64,000 nt of DNA from positions 308,743-372,742 of the forward strand of contig JOAZ01000003.1 of the NCBI GenBank assembly GCA_000720535.1, in the 5' to 3' direction. Positions 45,832 through 55,140 of the stretch are shown here, one piece after another (the first letter of the stretch is position 1; every line of letters begins with the position of its first letter). The position numbers were made by a program, and so were the translations under genes. The notes beneath the pieces are model-generated. The model had not been told where the DNA came from, did not search any database, and worked only from the letters and a program-made list of their open reading frames with translations. The DNA is from Streptomyces halstedii. Its GTDB lineage: Bacteria; Actinomycetota; Actinomycetes; Streptomycetales; Streptomycetaceae.

Positions 45832-47277
45832 TCAGGCCACCGGTACCGGGAACGTCGGGTACTCCACGCCCGAGACGTGCTGGACGACCCGGATGACCTG
45901 GCAGGAGTAGCCGAACTCGTTGTCGTACCAGAGGTAGAGGATCGCGTCGTCGCCCTCCACCTTGGTGGCGCCCGCGTCGACGATCGAGGCGTGGCGCGAG
46001 CCGATGAAGTCGCTGGAGACCGCGTCGGGAGCGTTGGTGAAGTCGATCTGCCGCTTGAGCGGCGAGGTCAGCGACACGTTCCGCAGGTACTCCAGGACCT
46101 CTTCGCGGGTGGTCTCGCGCGCGAGCCGCAGGCTGAGGATCGCGATCGAGACGTCCGGCACCGGCACCCGGATCGAGCTGCCGGTGATCCGCGCGTCGAG
46201 GTCGGGCAGCGCCTTGGCGACGGCGGAGGCGGCACCGGTCTCGGTGATGACCATGTTGAGCGGCGCGGAGCGGCCCCGGCGATCGGACTTGTGGTAGTTG
46301 TCCAGCAGGTTCTGGTCGTTGGTGAACGAGTGGACGGTCTCCACGTGGCCGCGCAGCACGCCGTACTCGTCCGCCATCGCCTTCAGCGGCGGGACGATCG
46401 CGTTGGTGGTGCAGGACGCGCAGGAGAGGATCTGCTCGTCCGGCTTGATCGTCTCGTGGTTCACCCCGTGGACGACGTTGAGGACGTCCCCCTTGCCGGG
46501 CGCGGTCAGGACGACCTTGTCGATACCGGGGCGCAGGTGCTGGGAGAGCCCGGCGCGGTCGCGCCAGCGGCCCGTGTTGTCGATGAGGATGGCGTCCTTG
46601 ATGCCGTACGCCGTGTAGTCGATGTCCGCCGGGTCGTCGGCGTAGATCATCTTGATCTCGTTGCCGTTGGCGACGATCAGGCCGCGCTCGTCGTCGACGG
46701 TGATCGTGCCCTGGAACTGGCCGTGGATGGAGTCGCGGCGCAGCAGCGAGGCGCGCTTGACGATGTCCTGGGCCCCGCCCTTGCGGACGACGATGGCGCG
46801 GAGCCGCAGCCCGTTCCCGGAGCCGGCCTTCTCGATGAGCAGGCGGGCCAGGAGGCGGCCGATGCGGCCGAAACCGTACAGCACCACGTCGCGGGCCTCA
46901 CGGCGCTCGATCTTGTTGTCCCCGGTGGCACCCGCGACGGCTTCGGCGGTGAACTCCTCGACCGTCAGGCCGTGTCCGTCACACCGGTAGGTCGCGGCGA
47001 GCATGCCGATGTCGATCTGGGAGGGGCCGAGATCGAGGGCGGTCAGCGCCTTCAGGAAGGGCAGCGTCTCGGTCACCGAGAGCTCTTCCCCGGCTATCTG
47101 CCGGGCGAACCGGTGGGTCTTGAGGATGCTCACCACCGACTTGTTCACCAAGGAGCGGCTGTGCAGCAGGATCGTCACATCCCGCTCGCGGTGGAGGTTC
47201 CCGATGAGGGGAATCATCGACTCCGCGATCTCTTCGCGGTTCTTCCAGTCGGTGAACGAGTCGTCATTGACAGTCAC
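45832..47277 (-). CDS. gap: glyceraldehyde-3-phosphate dehydrogenase, long form
   Basis: 481 aa, about 145 longer than ordinary GAPDH. The first 125 residues are a helical extension (MTVNDDSFTDWKNREEIAES) not found in short GAPDH. The NAD fold starts at VVLYGFGRIGRLLARLL; the catalytic Cys is in LSCASCTTNAIVPPLK. The C-terminal WYDNEFGYSCQV is standard. Long GAPDH homologues occur in actinobacteria beside a normal copy. The start is a GTG at 47277 with GAAAGAGA upstream. Confidence 0.9.
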   Translation of the reverse strand: MTVNDDSFTDWKNREEIAESMIPLIGNLHRERDVTILLHSRSLVNKSVVSILKTHRFARQIAGEELSVTETLPFLKALTALDLGPSQIDIGMLAATYRCDGHGLTVEEFTAEAVAGATGDNKIERREARDVVLYGFGRIGRLLARLLIEKAGSGNGLRLRAIVVRKGGAQDIVKRASLLRRDSIHGQFQGTITVDDERGLIVANGNEIKMIYADDPADIDYTAYGIKDAILIDNTGRWRDRAGLSQHLRPGIDKVVLTAPGKGDVLNVVHGVNHETIKPDEQILSCASCTTNAIVPPLKAMADEYGVLRGHVETVHSFTNDQNLLDNYHKSDRRGRSAPLNMVITETGAASAVAKALPDLDARITGSSIRVPVPDVSIAILSLRLARETTREEVLEYLRNVSLTSPLKRQIDFTNAPDAVSSDFIGSRHASIVDAGATKVEGDDAILYLWYDNEFGYSCQVIRVVQHVSGVEYPTFPVPVA

Positions 47278-47490
47278 AGGAATCTCTTTCGAGCTAGGCG
47301 GCGCTCATATGCTAACCCGCCGAAAATTTGATCGTTCAGAGGGGCGCCATGGGGGCCGGAAGCCGCCCGCCACGGCGGTCCGGGCGTACCGGGACCGGCG
47401 CGGGCCCCGTACTCCGGAGGCGGCTTGACCCTCACCCCACGTCAGGCGCGACCCTGACTCCACGGAAGGAAACGGAGGGGCGGGCGGGAC

Positions 47491-48288
47491 ATGGACTACT
47501 CGGTGGGTCAGGTGGCGGCTTTCGCCGGGGTGAGCGTGCGCACGCTGCACCACTACGACAAGGCGGGGCTGCTCTCCCCCGGCGGCCGCAGTGACAGCGG
47601 CTACCGCCTCTACGGCGACGCGGACCTGGCCCGGCTCCAGCAGATCCTCTTCTACCGCGAGCTGGGCTTCCCCCTCGACGAGATCGCGGCGGTCCTCGAC
47701 GGTCCGCGGCAGGACGCGACGGAGCGTCTGCGGGCACGGCGGCGCGCGCTCCACGAGGAGATCGCCAGACTCCGGCACCTGGCCGATGTGGCGGAACGGG
47801 CCATCGCGATCCAGCGGACCGGTGTGCCCATGACGGCCGAGGAACGCTCCGAGGTCTTCGGGGAGATCACCTTCGACCTCAGTTACGCCACCGAGGCCCA
47901 GCTGAAGTGGGGTCACTCCGAGACGCACGGCGAGGCCATGGCCCGCGCGTCCGGCCACACGAAGGAGGACTGGCGCCGCCTCATGGCCGAGGCCGCCGAC
48001 TGGCGGGCGGACCTGCTCGCGGCCTTCACCGCCGGGGAGCCCGCCGACGGTGAACGCGCCATGGATCTCGCCGAGGCCCACCGCGCCCATCTCGCCCGCT
48101 GGTTCACCCCCTGCCCGCCCGAGGTGCACCGGCGCGTCGCCGACGACTTCGCCGCCGATCCGCGTGCCTTCGCCCTCGTCGTACCGGCGTCCGAGCAGAG
48201 CCCTGGGCTCGCCGTCTATCTGCGTGACGCCGTCCATGCCAACGCGGCCCGCACGGGCCGCGCCCCCGCCGAGAAGGACGAACGATGA
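47491..48288 (+). CDS. MerR-family regulator, TipAL-like
   Basis: 265 aa. The N-terminal MerR HTH is YSVGQVAAFAGVSVRTLHHY with DSGYRLYGDADLARLQQ; a coiled-coil follows, then a TipAS-type domain (LSYATEAQLKWGHSETHGEA, HLARWFTPCPPEVHR, DAVHANAART). TipAL proteins respond to thiopeptide-like ligands and activate transcription. Overlaps the glycosyltransferase gene (ATGA), so the two are an operon. Confidence 0.88.
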   Translation: MDYSVGQVAAFAGVSVRTLHHYDKAGLLSPGGRSDSGYRLYGDADLARLQQILFYRELGFPLDEIAAVLDGPRQDATERLRARRRALHEEIARLRHLADVAERAIAIQRTGVPMTAEERSEVFGEITFDLSYATEAQLKWGHSETHGEAMARASGHTKEDWRRLMAEAADWRADLLAAFTAGEPADGERAMDLAEAHRAHLARWFTPCPPEVHRRVADDFAADPRAFALVVPASEQSPGLAVYLRDAVHANAARTGRAPAEKDER

Positions 48289-49499
48289 GGATCATGATCG
48301 CCACCGCCGGGTCGCGTGGTGACGTCGCGCCCTACACCGGGCTCGGAGTGGCCCTGCGCGGCGCCGGGTACGACGTGGCCCTGGCCACGACGGACACGTT
48401 CGAGCCCCTGGTCCGCCGCGCCGGGCTGGAGTTCCGCGGGCTCCCCGCGGACACCCGGAGCCACTCCGGCGTCCGGGGCAACCGCGAGATGCTGCGGGCG
48501 GCGGCCTCGTTCACCACCGAACTGGGCCAGGGGTTCGCCGACGCGGCGGCGACGGGCACCGATCTGCTGCTGCTGTCCGCCACCACCGCACCGCTCGGCT
48601 GGCACGTCTGCGAGGCCACCGGCACGCCCTCCCTCGGGGTGTACCTCCAGCCCACGGCGCCGACCGGCCACTTCCCGCCGGTGGTCACCGGCACCCGGTC
48701 ACTGGGCAGGCTCGGCAACCGTACGGCCGGACGCCTCGCCCTGCGCATGGCCGACCGGGTCTACGAGGACGCGGTCACCCGGCTGCGCGCACGGCTCTCG
48801 CTGCCTCCGCTGCGCGCTTCCGCGATGCGCGCGCGGCGGGAACGGGCGGGCTGGCCCGTACTGCACGGCTTCAGCACCGCCCTCGCCCCACGCCCCTCCG
48901 ACTGGCGCCCCGGACTGGAGGTCGTGGGCCCGTGGTGGCCGCACCACGACGCCGCCCGGCCGCTGCCGGACCGGCTGGAGGACTTCCTGCGCGCGGGCCC
49001 TCGCCCTGTCCTCATCGGCTTCGGCAGTATGGCGGCCGGAGACGGCGGACGCCTGAGCGACCTCGCCGTACGGGCGCTGCGGCGGGCCGGTCTGCGCGGC
49101 ATCCTCCAGTCCGGGAGCGCCGGACTCACCGCCGCCGGGGACGACGTCCTGACCGTCGGGGACGTACCGCACGCGCTGCTGTTCCCCCGGGTGGCCGCCG
49201 TGGTCCACCACGCGGGGGCGGGCACCACCGCGGCCACCCTGCGCGCCTCGGTGCCCTCGGTCCCCGTGCCGGTGACCGCCGACCAGCCGTTCTGGGCGAG
49301 CCGCCTGGCCCGTATCGGGGCGGCGATGGCGCCGGTCCCGTTCGGATCGCTCACGGCCGAGAATCTCGCGGACGCGCTCCGGCGGGTGGTGACCGGACCG
49401 TCCTACGCGCGGGCGGCGGCCGAAGCGGCGCGGCACATGGCGGCGGAGGACGGAGCGGCCCGGACCGTCGAGGCCGTCCGGCGACTGACGGGGGCCTGA
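48285..49499 (+). CDS. GT1-family glycosyltransferase (UGT type)
   Basis: 404 aa. The N-terminal acceptor domain starts MIATAGSRGDVAPYTGLGVA; the C-terminal nucleotide-sugar signature is VVHHAGAGTTAATLRASVPS followed by PVTADQPFWASRLARIGAA. The family includes macrolide-inactivating and sterol/polyketide glycosyltransferases. Coupling to a TipAL-like regulator suggests inducible modification of a small molecule, possibly an antibiotic; this is inference. Confidence 0.88.
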   Translation: MRIMIATAGSRGDVAPYTGLGVALRGAGYDVALATTDTFEPLVRRAGLEFRGLPADTRSHSGVRGNREMLRAAASFTTELGQGFADAAATGTDLLLLSATTAPLGWHVCEATGTPSLGVYLQPTAPTGHFPPVVTGTRSLGRLGNRTAGRLALRMADRVYEDAVTRLRARLSLPPLRASAMRARRERAGWPVLHGFSTALAPRPSDWRPGLEVVGPWWPHHDAARPLPDRLEDFLRAGPRPVLIGFGSMAAGDGGRLSDLAVRALRRAGLRGILQSGSAGLTAAGDDVLTVGDVPHALLFPRVAAVVHHAGAGTTAATLRASVPSVPVPVTADQPFWASRLARIGAAMAPVPFGSLTAENLADALRRVVTGPSYARAAAEAARHMAAEDGAARTVEAVRRLTGA

Positions 49500-49623
49500 C
49501 ACCGGGCCGGGCCGGACGGACAGGGCGGGACGGAGCCGCCGGGGCGCGTCCGACGGGGCGGCCACCCCACGGCGGGTCCCGCACGACGCGACCGGCGCCC
49601 CGGACCGGCCGTTCGGCGACCGG

Positions 49624-49640
49624 CGCCGCCAAGGGCGGCG
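49624..49640. terminator. short GC hairpin after the glycosyltransferase gene
   Basis: CGCCGCC (49624-49630) and GGCGGCG (49634-49640) with an AAG loop, in the 167-bp convergent gap before the SulP stop. Confidence 0.4.
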
Positions 49641-49666
49641 GTCGATGGCGACCGGTCGGTGCCGGG

Positions 49667-51172
49667 TCAGTGGCCGCCGGTCAGTTCGCCGCTGAGCCGG
49701 TCGTGGATGCGGGCGCTCGGCCCGTTCAGCCCGGTGATCTCGACGGTCTTGCCGCGCTGGGCGTACTTGGCCGCGACCGCGTCGAGGGCGGCGACGGAGG
49801 AGGCGTCCCAGATGTGGGCGGCGCTCAGGTCGATGACGACCGTGTCGGGGTCGGTGGCGTACGCGAACCGGCCGACGAGGTCGTTGGACGACGCGAAGAA
49901 CAGCTCACCCGTGACGGAGTAGACGACCTGCGCGCCGTCGGGATCGATGACGGCGGTGACGTCGGCGAGGTGGGCGACGCGTCTGGCGAAGACGACCATG
50001 GCGGTGACGGAGCCGACGACGACACCGATCGCGAGGTTGTCGGTGGCCACCACGCAGGCGACGGTGACGAGCATGACGGCGGTCTCCCCCACCGGCATCC
50101 GCCTGAGGGTCTTCGGGGCGACGGAGTGCCAGTCGAAGGTGGCGAAGGACACCATCACCATCACGGCGACCAGCGCGGCCATCGGGATGCCGGAGACGAC
50201 CGGCCCGAAGACGATGCACAGCACCATCAGGAACGCGCCCGCCAGGAAGGTGGACAGCCGGGTACGGGCACCGGAGACCTTCACGTTGATCATTGTCTGG
50301 CCGATCATGGCGCAGCCGCCCATCCCGCCGAAGAAGCCGGTGACGATGTTGGCGATGCCCTGCCCGATCGACTCACGGGTCTTCGAGGAGCGCGTGTCGG
50401 TGATCTCGTCGACCAGTTTCGCCGTCATCAGCGACTCCATCAGGCCGACCAGCGCCATGGCGAGCGCGTAGGGGGCCACGATCTTCAGTGTGTCCACGGT
50501 GAAGGGCACGTCGGGCAGTCCCGGCACGGGCAGGGAGGACGGCAGTTCGCCCTTGTCGCCCACGGTCGGCACGGCGATCCCGGCGGCGACGGTGATCACG
50601 GTGAGGACGACGATGGACACGAGTGGGGCGGGTACCACCGTCGTGACCTTCGGGAAGAACACCATGAGGGCGAGGCCCGCGGCGATCAGCGGGTAGACCG
50701 GCCACGGCACGTCGCGCATCTCGGGGACCTGAGCCATGAAGATCAGCACGGCGAGGGCGTTGACGAAGCCGACCATCACACCACGCGGGACGAACCGCAT
50801 GAGTTTCGCGACGCCCAGCGCGCCCAGGACGATCTGGAAGACGCCTGCCAGGATCACGGCGGAGATCAGGTGACCCAGGCCGTGTTCGCGGTTGAGAGGG
50901 CCGATGACCAGGGCGACCGCACCGGTCGCGGCGGAGATCATCGCGCGGCGGCCGCCGACGACCGACAGGGTCACCGCCATGGTGACGGAGGCGAACAGAC
51001 CGATGGCGGGATCCACCCCGGCGATCACCGAGAAGGAGATCGCCTCCGGGATCAGCGCCAGCGCGACCACCAGGCCGGCCAGCACCTCGGTACGCCAGAC
51101 CCTGGGGTCGGACAGCCAGTCGGGGCGCAGACCCCGCAGCAGCGTGGCCGGGGTCGGTGAGGACGTGGACAA
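49667..51172 (-). CDS. SulP-family anion transporter with STAS domain
   Basis: 501 aa. Many transmembrane helices with SulP signatures (ALALIPEAISFSVIAGVDPA, GLFASVTMAVTLSVVGG, FFGGMGGCAMIGQTMINVK), then a C-terminal STAS domain from about 405 (VYSVTGELFFASSNDLVGRF, DLSAAHIWDASSVAALDAV). SulP proteins carry sulfate, bicarbonate or other anions. The start is a TTG at 51172 without a clear Shine-Dalgarno, so the true start is uncertain. A MerR gene with a strong operator lies 465 bp upstream, divergent. Confidence 0.87.
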   Translation of the reverse strand: MSTSSPTPATLLRGLRPDWLSDPRVWRTEVLAGLVVALALIPEAISFSVIAGVDPAIGLFASVTMAVTLSVVGGRRAMISAATGAVALVIGPLNREHGLGHLISAVILAGVFQIVLGALGVAKLMRFVPRGVMVGFVNALAVLIFMAQVPEMRDVPWPVYPLIAAGLALMVFFPKVTTVVPAPLVSIVVLTVITVAAGIAVPTVGDKGELPSSLPVPGLPDVPFTVDTLKIVAPYALAMALVGLMESLMTAKLVDEITDTRSSKTRESIGQGIANIVTGFFGGMGGCAMIGQTMINVKVSGARTRLSTFLAGAFLMVLCIVFGPVVSGIPMAALVAVMVMVSFATFDWHSVAPKTLRRMPVGETAVMLVTVACVVATDNLAIGVVVGSVTAMVVFARRVAHLADVTAVIDPDGAQVVYSVTGELFFASSNDLVGRFAYATDPDTVVIDLSAAHIWDASSVAALDAVAAKYAQRGKTVEITGLNGPSARIHDRLSGELTGGH

Positions 51173-51261
51173 GGGAAGTACCCGTCGTGTTCGGGCACGC
51201 GCCCGGCATCACCCGGGGCGTGCGGAAAGGCGACGGAAGGCCGGGGCGGCCGTCCGCGGAG

Positions 51262-51347
51262 CCCGCGTACCGCACGGGCGCGGGCCGGTCCCGGGCGTCG
51301 TCCGTGACGACGACGCCCGGTGCCCCCGCGTACCGCACGGGCGCGGG
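51262..51347. repeat. two identical 24-bp copies in the SulP-MerR gap
   Basis: A 24-nt sequence containing CCGCGTACCGCACGGGCG occurs at 51262-51285 and 51324-51347, 62 bp apart. Each copy can form a 7-bp hairpin (GCCCGCG/CGCGGGC). The rest of 51173-51567 shows no gene. Confidence 0.8.
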
Positions 51348-51567
51348 CAGACCCCGGGCCGTCCGCGCCGGACGCGGTCCGCCCCGAGGGCAGAGTTCGA
51401 AGACGGGCAGGCCGGGGCGCGGACGTCCTGGCCAGGCGCACGGGTCCTGCTGCGGGCCGCCGTCCCGCCGGGGGCGTCGTCGGCCCCGGCACGGCCGGTG
51501 GTCGCAGCGACGCGTCCGTGCCACGCCGGTGAGCGGCGGGGCGCGCACGGGCCACGAGGACTCCATA

Positions 51568-51591
51568 CTCTACCCTGACGTTAGGGTAGAG
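51568..51591. promoter_or_regulatory. MerR-type operator
   Basis: CTCTACCCT-N6-AGGGTAGAG, a perfect 9-bp inverted repeat with spacer GACGTT, 47 bp upstream of the MerR GTG. Dyads like this usually lie between suboptimally spaced -35 and -10 elements recognised by MerR proteins. It may also serve the divergent SulP gene. Confidence 0.75.
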
Positions 51592-51637
51592 ATGGTGGCG
51601 GCCGATCACGGCCCCGCGACGGAGAGGCAGGCGCCCC

Positions 51638-52042
51638 GTGAGCGGCGAACACATGCAGATCGGCGAGGTCGCGACGCGGACCGAGCTGTCGCTGCGCACC
51701 ATCCGGCATTACGAGGAGACCGGCCTCGTCACCCCCTCCGCGCGCTCACAGGGAGGCTTCCGGCTCTACACCGAGTCCGACGTGGCCCGGCTGATGGTGA
51801 TCCGCCGTATGAAGCCGCTGGGTTTCAGCCTGGACGAGATGCGCGACCTGCTGGAGGTCACCGACCGCCTCGACTCCGGCGAGGAACTGTCCGGGGGCGA
51901 GCTCGAAGCACTGCTGGAACGCGTCCGCGCGTACGAACGGGCCGCCGCCGAGCGGATGGAGAAGCTCCGCGTCCAACTGGCGCGGGCCGAGGAGTTCACC
52001 GCCGCGCTCCGGGCACGCCTCACGCCCGGCACCGCTCCCTGA
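51638..52042 (+). CDS. MerR-family regulator
   Basis: 134 aa from the GTG at 51638 (AGAGG upstream) or 129 aa from an ATG at 51653. The HTH is QIGEVATRTELSLRTIRHYE with GGFRLYTESDVARLMVI; the C-terminal dimerisation helix follows (LLERVRAYERAAAERMEKLR). No metal-binding Cys. Gene pairs of a small MerR regulator and SulP transporter are common in actinobacteria, suggesting control of anion uptake. Confidence 0.88.
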   Translation: MSGEHMQIGEVATRTELSLRTIRHYEETGLVTPSARSQGGFRLYTESDVARLMVIRRMKPLGFSLDEMRDLLEVTDRLDSGEELSGGELEALLERVRAYERAAAERMEKLRVQLARAEEFTAALRARLTPGTAP

Positions 52043-52268
52043 GCCCGCGCGCGACACCGCTCCCAGGGGTCTCACGCGACAGGACCGAACGCCTCCGGCC
52101 GAAACACCCGCCGCCGGACACCTCCGCCTCGCACCCCTTTGTCCGGCCCCGTGGTCAACTGCCCTGCCAACACAGCCGGTTCGGTCACCGACACGCCCTG
52201 CGCCGCGACCGTTCCACCCACGCCGAGAGCCTTGCCAGCCCCATACGGACCGCCCTATCCTCAACTTA

Positions 52269-52282
52269 AGAAAGCGCTTTCT
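52269..52282. promoter_or_regulatory. LacI-type palindromic operator
   Basis: AGAAAGCGCTTTCT, a perfect 14-bp palindrome with a central CG, in an AT-richer patch (CTTAAGAAAGCGCTTTC). This is a typical LacI/GalR-family site. It is 435 bp upstream of the pectate lyase ATG, the next gene. A second dyad GTCATG-CC-CATGAC lies at 52635-52648. No coding sequence is supported in 52043-52716. Confidence 0.6.
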
Positions 52283-52716
52283 GAACGCATCACCCCGTAC
52301 CGGTGAAGGCGAAGTCGCACCACCCCCCGCGACTTCGCGCACGAGCCGCCACCGATCCGGCACGGGGCAGCACCCAGGATGCCGACACGCCATGGAGCCG
52401 AGCGCGAACGCCATGGTGACGAGGCGTCATGCCGTCCCTCGCGGCCACCGCCCGGCAGGGTGACGGCCGGACGGGACGGACGGAACACGGCCACGGCGGC
52501 AACCGCGGCCGGGCGACGGCGAGCCCGCAGGGGTCGAGCCGCAGCCGTACGCCCGACCCGACCGCACCGAGGAGAGCACACCCGCACAGGCCGGAAGCTG
52601 CCCGGCACCACACCGGCAGCCCGTGCCTCTCAATGTCATGCCCATGACTACGTCGCTCCCGCACGCCCCCCACACGTACGGCGGTCCCGTGCGCGACGAC
52701 GGACAAGGAGACGAAC

Positions 52717-54246
52717 ATGAGGAGACCAGTCGCACTGCGACTCAGCGCGGCCGGGGCCACGATGGCCCTCGCCGCCGCCACCGGTGTACTGGTGGCCATG
52801 CCCGAGGCGTCCGCGGCCACCAGCGGCGCCACCGGCTACGCGACCCAGAACGGCGGAACCACCGGCGGCGCCGGCGGGCAGACCGTACGGGCCACCACGG
52901 GCACCGCGATCCACCAGGCCCTGTGCGGACGCGCCAGCAGCAGCACCCCGATCACCATCCAGGTGGAGGGGACGATCAACCACGGCAACACCGAGAAGGT
53001 GTCGGGCGGCAGTTGCAACACCGCCGCCGGAGTCATCGAGCTGAAGCAGATCAGCAACGTCACGATCGTCGGCGTGGGCGGCGGCGCCGTCTTCGACCAA
53101 GTGGGCATCCACGTCCGCGAGTCCAGCAACATCATCATCCAGAACGTCACCGTCAAGAACGTCAAGAAGTCCGGCTCGCCCACCTCCAACGGCGGTGACG
53201 CCATCGGCATGGAGAAGGACGTCCGCAACGTCTGGGTGGACCACACCACCCTGGAGGCCTCGGGCGGCGAGTCGGAGGGCTTCGACGGCCTCTTCGACAT
53301 GAAGAACAACACCCAGTACGTGACCCTGTCCTACAGCGTCCTGCGCAACTCCGGCCGCGGCGGCCTCGTCGGGTCCAGCGAGAGCGATCTGTCGAACACC
53401 TTCATCACCTACCACCACAACCTGTACGAGAACATCGACTCCCGCGCGCCCCTGCTGCGCGGCGGCGTCGCCCACATCTACAACAACCACTACGTGGGGC
53501 TCAGCAAGTCGGGCATCAACTCCCGTGCCGGGGCCCGCGCCAAGGTGGACAACAACTACTTCGAGGACTCCAAGGACGTCCTGGGCACCTTCTACACCGA
53601 CGCGGCCGGCTACTGGCAGGTCAGCGGCAACGTCTTCGACAACGTGACCTGGTCCAGCCCAGGCACGGACAACAAGCCGGCCGGGCCGAACCCGCAGTCC
53701 AACACCTCGGTCAGCGTGCCCTACTCGTACACCCTGGACGGGGCCAACTGCGTTCCCTCCGTGGTGGGTTCGACGGCAGGCGCCGGCAAGGGCCTGAAGG
53801 TGTCGGACGGCAGCTGCTCGCCGCAGACGCCGAACCCGACCGACCCGACACCGGACCCGACCGACCCCAACCCGCCCGGCGGGACCAACCTCAGCATCGG
53901 CGCCGGCTCGGACGGTTCCAGCAAGGCCTCCGGGACGAGCTACGGGGACGTACGCGACGGTGACATGGGCACGTACTGGTCGCCGTCCGGCTCGACCGGG
54001 TCCATCTCGGTCAAGTGGAGCGCCGCCACCAGCGTCTCCAAGATCAACATCCGGGAGGCCGCCGGCTCGGTGGGCGCGATCGGCTCCTGGAAGGTCAGCA
54101 ACGCCGACACCGGCGCGGTCCTGACCTCCGGCAGCGGGGCGGGCGTCATCACGTTCCCCAAGACCTCGCTACGGAAGATCACGTTCGAGATCACCAGCTC
54201 GACGGGCACCCCGAAGGTGGCCGAGTACGAGACGTACGCCGGTTGA
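52717..54246 (+). CDS. secreted PL1 pectate lyase with C-terminal carbohydrate-binding domain
   Basis: 509 aa. Signal peptide residues 1-33 (LRLSAAGATMALAAATGVLV, cleavage near ASA-AT). The catalytic PL1 beta-helix spans about 34-350: HVRESSNIIIQNVTVKN, NVWVDHTTLEA, FDGLFDMKNNTQYVTLSYSV, YHHNLYENIDSRAPLLRGG (with the catalytic RxPxxR Arg). A Thr/Pro/Asp linker (PTDPTPDPTDPNPPGG) precedes a CBM-like jelly roll (about 385-509, GDMGTYWSPSGSTGSISVKW). It cleaves polygalacturonate by beta-elimination with calcium. The ATG has AAGGAG at 7 nt. Confidence 0.92.
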   Translation: MRRPVALRLSAAGATMALAAATGVLVAMPEASAATSGATGYATQNGGTTGGAGGQTVRATTGTAIHQALCGRASSSTPITIQVEGTINHGNTEKVSGGSCNTAAGVIELKQISNVTIVGVGGGAVFDQVGIHVRESSNIIIQNVTVKNVKKSGSPTSNGGDAIGMEKDVRNVWVDHTTLEASGGESEGFDGLFDMKNNTQYVTLSYSVLRNSGRGGLVGSSESDLSNTFITYHHNLYENIDSRAPLLRGGVAHIYNNHYVGLSKSGINSRAGARAKVDNNYFEDSKDVLGTFYTDAAGYWQVSGNVFDNVTWSSPGTDNKPAGPNPQSNTSVSVPYSYTLDGANCVPSVVGSTAGAGKGLKVSDGSCSPQTPNPTDPTPDPTDPNPPGGTNLSIGAGSDGSSKASGTSYGDVRDGDMGTYWSPSGSTGSISVKWSAATSVSKINIREAAGSVGAIGSWKVSNADTGAVLTSGSGAGVITFPKTSLRKITFEITSSTGTPKVAEYETYAG

Positions 54247-54251
54247 TCACA

Positions 54252-54281
54252 CGGTCCCGCCGGCACCCCCCGGCGGGACCG
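54252..54281. terminator. 12-bp hairpin after the pectate lyase gene
   Basis: CGGTCCCGCCGG (54252-54263) pairs perfectly with CCGGCGGGACCG (54270-54281), loop 6 nt, 6 bp after the stop. It lies between convergent genes and can act in both directions. Confidence 0.8.
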
Positions 54282-54318
54282 CACCCGTGGAAGCCGTTCA
54301 CCGCACGGGCGGTCCGGG

Positions 54319-54990
54319 TCAGACCCGGCGCCCCTCGGCAGAGGCGAAGCCCAGCCAGGTGTGCCGGTTGCCCGCCCAACACCAGCCGACCTTGGGGGCG
54401 TCGCGGCGCTCACGGCCGTCCCGCCCGGTGCCGTTGCTGATCCAGACCGCCGGAGTACGGGCGTCCAGGGCGCCGTTGGCCTTGCGCAGCCGCGAACCGA
54501 TGGTCATGAAGCAGTGGTTGCGGTTCAGGACGGCGGGCTGCTGGAGGACCCAGTGCATGCCCTCGGTGAGCAGCAGCGGGGTGCGGGCCCGCGCGATGAG
54601 GGCGGGCAGCGCCTCGTCGGGACTCCAGTTCGCCATCCGGTCGCCGCGCTCCAGGCCGGTGAGGAGGTAGAGGGGCGCGTCGGGCAGCGCGAGCGTGTCG
54701 AGCGGGGCGAAGAGATCGACGTCACGCATGTCGGCGACGACGAAGCCCGGCCTGCCGTCACGGTGGAGCAGCGGCGCGAGGGCGGAGGCCGGGGCCCGGT
54801 CCGGGTGGACGGCGAGCAGGGCACCCTCGGCGCCACCGGCGGCCTCGGCGGCCTCGGTGAAGGCGCGCAGTTCGGCGGCGGCCAGCCCCGCGATCTGGTG
54901 CACGCCCCGCTCGATCAGACGCTCGGCCTGCGCGACCAGGGGCGGGGCCGACGGAAGAACGGCGGGGGTGACGGGCTCGGTTGTGGTCAC
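54319..54990 (-). CDS. DUF5701-like protein
   Basis: 223 aa. Recognisable blocks are AQAERLIERGVHQIAGLAAA, GFVVADMRDVDLFAPL, LTGLERGDRMANWSPDEALP, LTEGMHWVLQQPAVLNRNHC and KVGWCWAGNRHTWLGFASAE. I believe this is the DUF5701 family; function unknown. The GTG at 54990 has GGGAG 4 nt upstream and is preferred over a start 96 bp farther. It is divergent from the siderophore ABC operon and shares the iron box, so it is probably iron-regulated. Confidence 0.7.
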   Translation of the reverse strand: MTTTEPVTPAVLPSAPPLVAQAERLIERGVHQIAGLAAAELRAFTEAAEAAGGAEGALLAVHPDRAPASALAPLLHRDGRPGFVVADMRDVDLFAPLDTLALPDAPLYLLTGLERGDRMANWSPDEALPALIARARTPLLLTEGMHWVLQQPAVLNRNHCFMTIGSRLRKANGALDARTPAVWISNGTGRDGRERRDAPKVGWCWAGNRHTWLGFASAEGRRV

Positions 54991-55098
54991 GACGCTCCCA
55001 GGGCAGCTACGGAGACGGACCCCGGGTGAACGAGCCCGCCCGCCGCGTTGTTCCCCGCCCATAGCGGTACCCCCGGTAAAAACCACCTCAGGATGGAC

Positions 55099-55117
55099 TT
55101 AGGGTAGGCATACCTAA
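55099..55117. promoter_or_regulatory. IdeR/DmdR iron box
   Basis: TTAGGGTAGGCATACCTAA, a 19-bp near-palindrome close to the actinobacterial iron box TTAGGTTAGGCTAACCTAA. It lies 24 bp before the binding-protein ATG and about 110 bp before the divergent DUF5701-like gene. Repression by iron-loaded DmdR is expected. Confidence 0.88.
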
Positions 55118-55140
55118 CCAGCCCTTACCCGGAGGTGGCC

